Positions 62,804-64,000 of a DNA stretch of 64,000 nucleotides are shown here, one piece after another (position 1 is the stretch's first letter; every line of letters begins with the position of its first letter). The stretch comes from Nannocystis pusilla (lineage in GTDB: Bacteria; Myxococcota_A; Polyangia; Nannocystales; Nannocystaceae), in contig NZ_JAIRAU010000008.1 in assembly GCF_020073745.1 (NCBI RefSeq), positions 186,001-250,000 on the forward strand. The letters run 5' to 3'. Under the pieces are notes generated by a model. The model had not been told where the DNA came from and did no database searches. It saw only the letters and a list, made by a program, of their open reading frames with translations. The position numbers and the translations under genes were made by a program.

Positions 62804-64000
62804 ATGGCAGCCGCCAAGAAGACCGCCTCCGAGGCCCGCGACACCCCGCGCTTCGGCGCGAAGATCCGGACCCTGCGCCGCTGCGCCGGCCTCTCGCAGG
62901 CCGAGCTGGCGCAGCGGCTCGATGTCTCGCCCTCGTATTTGAACCTGCTCGAGCACGACAAGCGGGCCCTGCCGGCGCCGCTGCTGATCAAGCTGGCGCG
63001 GGTGCTCGAGGTCGACCTGGCGTCGTTCGCCGGCGAGGATGACGCCCGCCTCGTGCACGACCTGCTCGAGGTGTTCTCCGACCCGCTGTTCGAGGACGCG
63101 CCGCTGACGAACACGGAGGTGCGCGAGGTGGCGTCGGCCAGCCCGGCGGCGGCGCGGGCGGTGCTGCAGTTGTACCGGGCCTATCGCGGGGCGCAGGTCG
63201 CGACCGACGCGCTGTCGTCGCGACTCGAGGCGGGCGACGACGCGGGCGGCGCGTCGCGCTCGTCGCTGCCGAGCGAGGAGGTCAGCGACCTGTTGCAGCA
63301 GCACATGAATTACTTCCCGGCGCTCGAGGAGCGGGCGGAGCAGCTGCGGCGCGAGGCCGGGCTCGGCGAGCTCGACCGCTTCGGCGCGCTGGTCCGTCAC
63401 CTCGCGCGCGCCTGCGACGTGCGGGTGGAGATCGCCCGCAGCGGCCAGCCCGGCGCCGCGCTGCGGCGGTTCGACCCGCGCAGTCGCGTGCTCGCGCTGT
63501 CGGAGCTGCTGCCGACGCGCTCACGCCTGTTCCAGCTGGCGGCCCAGGTCGCGCTCATCGCCCACGCCGACGTGCTCGACGGCCTCGGCCGCGACCCGCT
63601 CCTCACCAGCGCGGAGAGCCGCGCGCTGGCCCGCGTCGCGCTCGCCAACTACTTCGCCGCCGCCGTGTGGATGCCCTACGCCGAGTTCCTCCGCGCCGCC
63701 GAGGAGCTGCGCTACGACATCGACGTGCTCGGCCGCCGCTTCGGCGTCGGCTTCGAGCAGACCTGCCACCGCCTGACGACGCTGCGCCGCCCGGGCCAGG
63801 AGGGCGTGCCGTTCCACATGGTCCGCATCGACGTCGCCGGCAACATCTCCAAGCGCTTCTCCGCCAGCGGGATCCGCTTCGCCCGCTACGCCGGCGTGTG
63901 CCCGCGCTGGAACATCTTCAGCGCGTTCCAGACCCCCAACATGATCCGCGTGCAGGTCTCGCGCATGCCCGAGGGCGCCAGCTTCTTCTGCATCGCCCGC
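62804..64000 (+). CDS. RamB/ScfR-like short-chain acyl regulator, partial
   Basis: The first 399 codons of a gene that runs off the window. The ATG at 62804 or a GTG at 62798 follows an in-frame TAA. An N-terminal XRE helix-turn-helix (IRTLRRCAGLSQAELAQRLD, VSPSYLNLLEHDKRALPAPL, about 20-62) is followed by a long helical region and an IrrE/DUF955-like domain with DUF2083-type sequence (MVRIDVAGNISKRFSASGIR and a Cys in AGVCPRWNIF). The zinc-protease HExxH motif is absent (VALIAHADVL stands in its place), as in RamB, MccR and ScfR. Known relatives sense acyl-CoA and control aceA/aceB or methylcitrate genes, which fits its divergent neighbours. Confidence 0.88.
   Translation, partial: MAAAKKTASEARDTPRFGAKIRTLRRCAGLSQAELAQRLDVSPSYLNLLEHDKRALPAPLLIKLARVLEVDLASFAGEDDARLVHDLLEVFSDPLFEDAPLTNTEVREVASASPAAARAVLQLYRAYRGAQVATDALSSRLEAGDDAGGASRSSLPSEEVSDLLQQHMNYFPALEERAEQLRREAGLGELDRFGALVRHLARACDVRVEIARSGQPGAALRRFDPRSRVLALSELLPTRSRLFQLAAQVALIAHADVLDGLGRDPLLTSAESRALARVALANYFAAAVWMPYAEFLRAAEELRYDIDVLGRRFGVGFEQTCHRLTTLRRPGQEGVPFHMVRIDVAGNISKRFSASGIRFARYAGVCPRWNIFSAFQTPNMIRVQVSRMPEGASFFCIAR

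Noticed and set aside
63520..63580. Zinc-protease HExxH in the RamB-like regulator
   Set aside because: The expected helix reads VALIAHADVL and lacks the Glu and second His, so a protease role was dropped in favour of the acyl-CoA sensor family.

Overview
This 64-kb window comes from a GC-rich (roughly 70 %) chromosome. Its gene content points to a myxobacterium of the Nannocystaceae type. The main clues are many lipoproteins with Ser/Thr/Gly/Asp-rich linkers after the lipobox, Cys-rich DUF4215 repeats, three ADYC-domain lipoproteins, two HRDFKPSN-type Ser/Thr kinases with long TPR-like tails, and a WD40-caspase protein. The family assignment is inference; the features are seen in the sequence.

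Layout. 37-6564 (minus): a compact operon encoding a DUF4384-like lipoprotein, an exported barrel-like protein, a WD40-caspase lipoprotein and, downstream, a cupin lipoprotein. 6626-9994: glutathione peroxidase, an MpaB-type (DUF2236) oxygenase and a class II DNA photolyase. 10122-24402 (minus): surface lipoproteins, a peptidase S37 homologue, a small secreted 4-Cys protein and a membrane-tethered ECF sigma factor fused to nine or so carboxypeptidase-regulatory-like domains and a PDZ domain. 24822-34417: further lipoproteins separated by broken genes (TPR protein, IS1380 transposase, pectate lyase, integrase, RCC1 protein, SDR and MDR oxidoreductases), which marks an accessory, decaying stretch. 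34418-38463: a Tat-exported molybdenum hydroxylase (fused Fe-S/Mo subunit plus FAD subunit) and a small Cys-rich protein. 38510-39602 (minus): nine tRNA genes or tRNA-like elements in a row, mostly Leu, with two unusual Tyr tRNAs and one Pro.

40154-53203 holds a hemolysin III/PAQR protein, two Ser/Thr kinases, three ADYC paralogues, a DUF4142 lipoprotein, two tandem-repeat arrays and an AllA-like/ring-opening amidohydrolase pair. 53294-58981 holds an alpha/beta-hydrolase fused to a ThDP enzyme and two lipoproteins. 59171-64000 holds a 68-residue Fis-type DNA-binding protein and the glyoxylate bypass (aceA, aceB) with a divergent RamB/ScfR-like regulator that runs off the window end.

A palindrome family built on ACATGTCC/GGACATGT recurs through the window. 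It lies mostly just 3' of genes, and shorter versions occur inside reading frames. The strongest candidates for new biology are the membrane-anchored sigma fusion, the tRNA array with C1-G72 class II Tyr tRNAs, the hydrolase-ThDP fusion, the AllA/ring-opening hydrolase pair, the split caspase/DUF4384 operon, and an ADYC gene whose start codon appears to be AUA.
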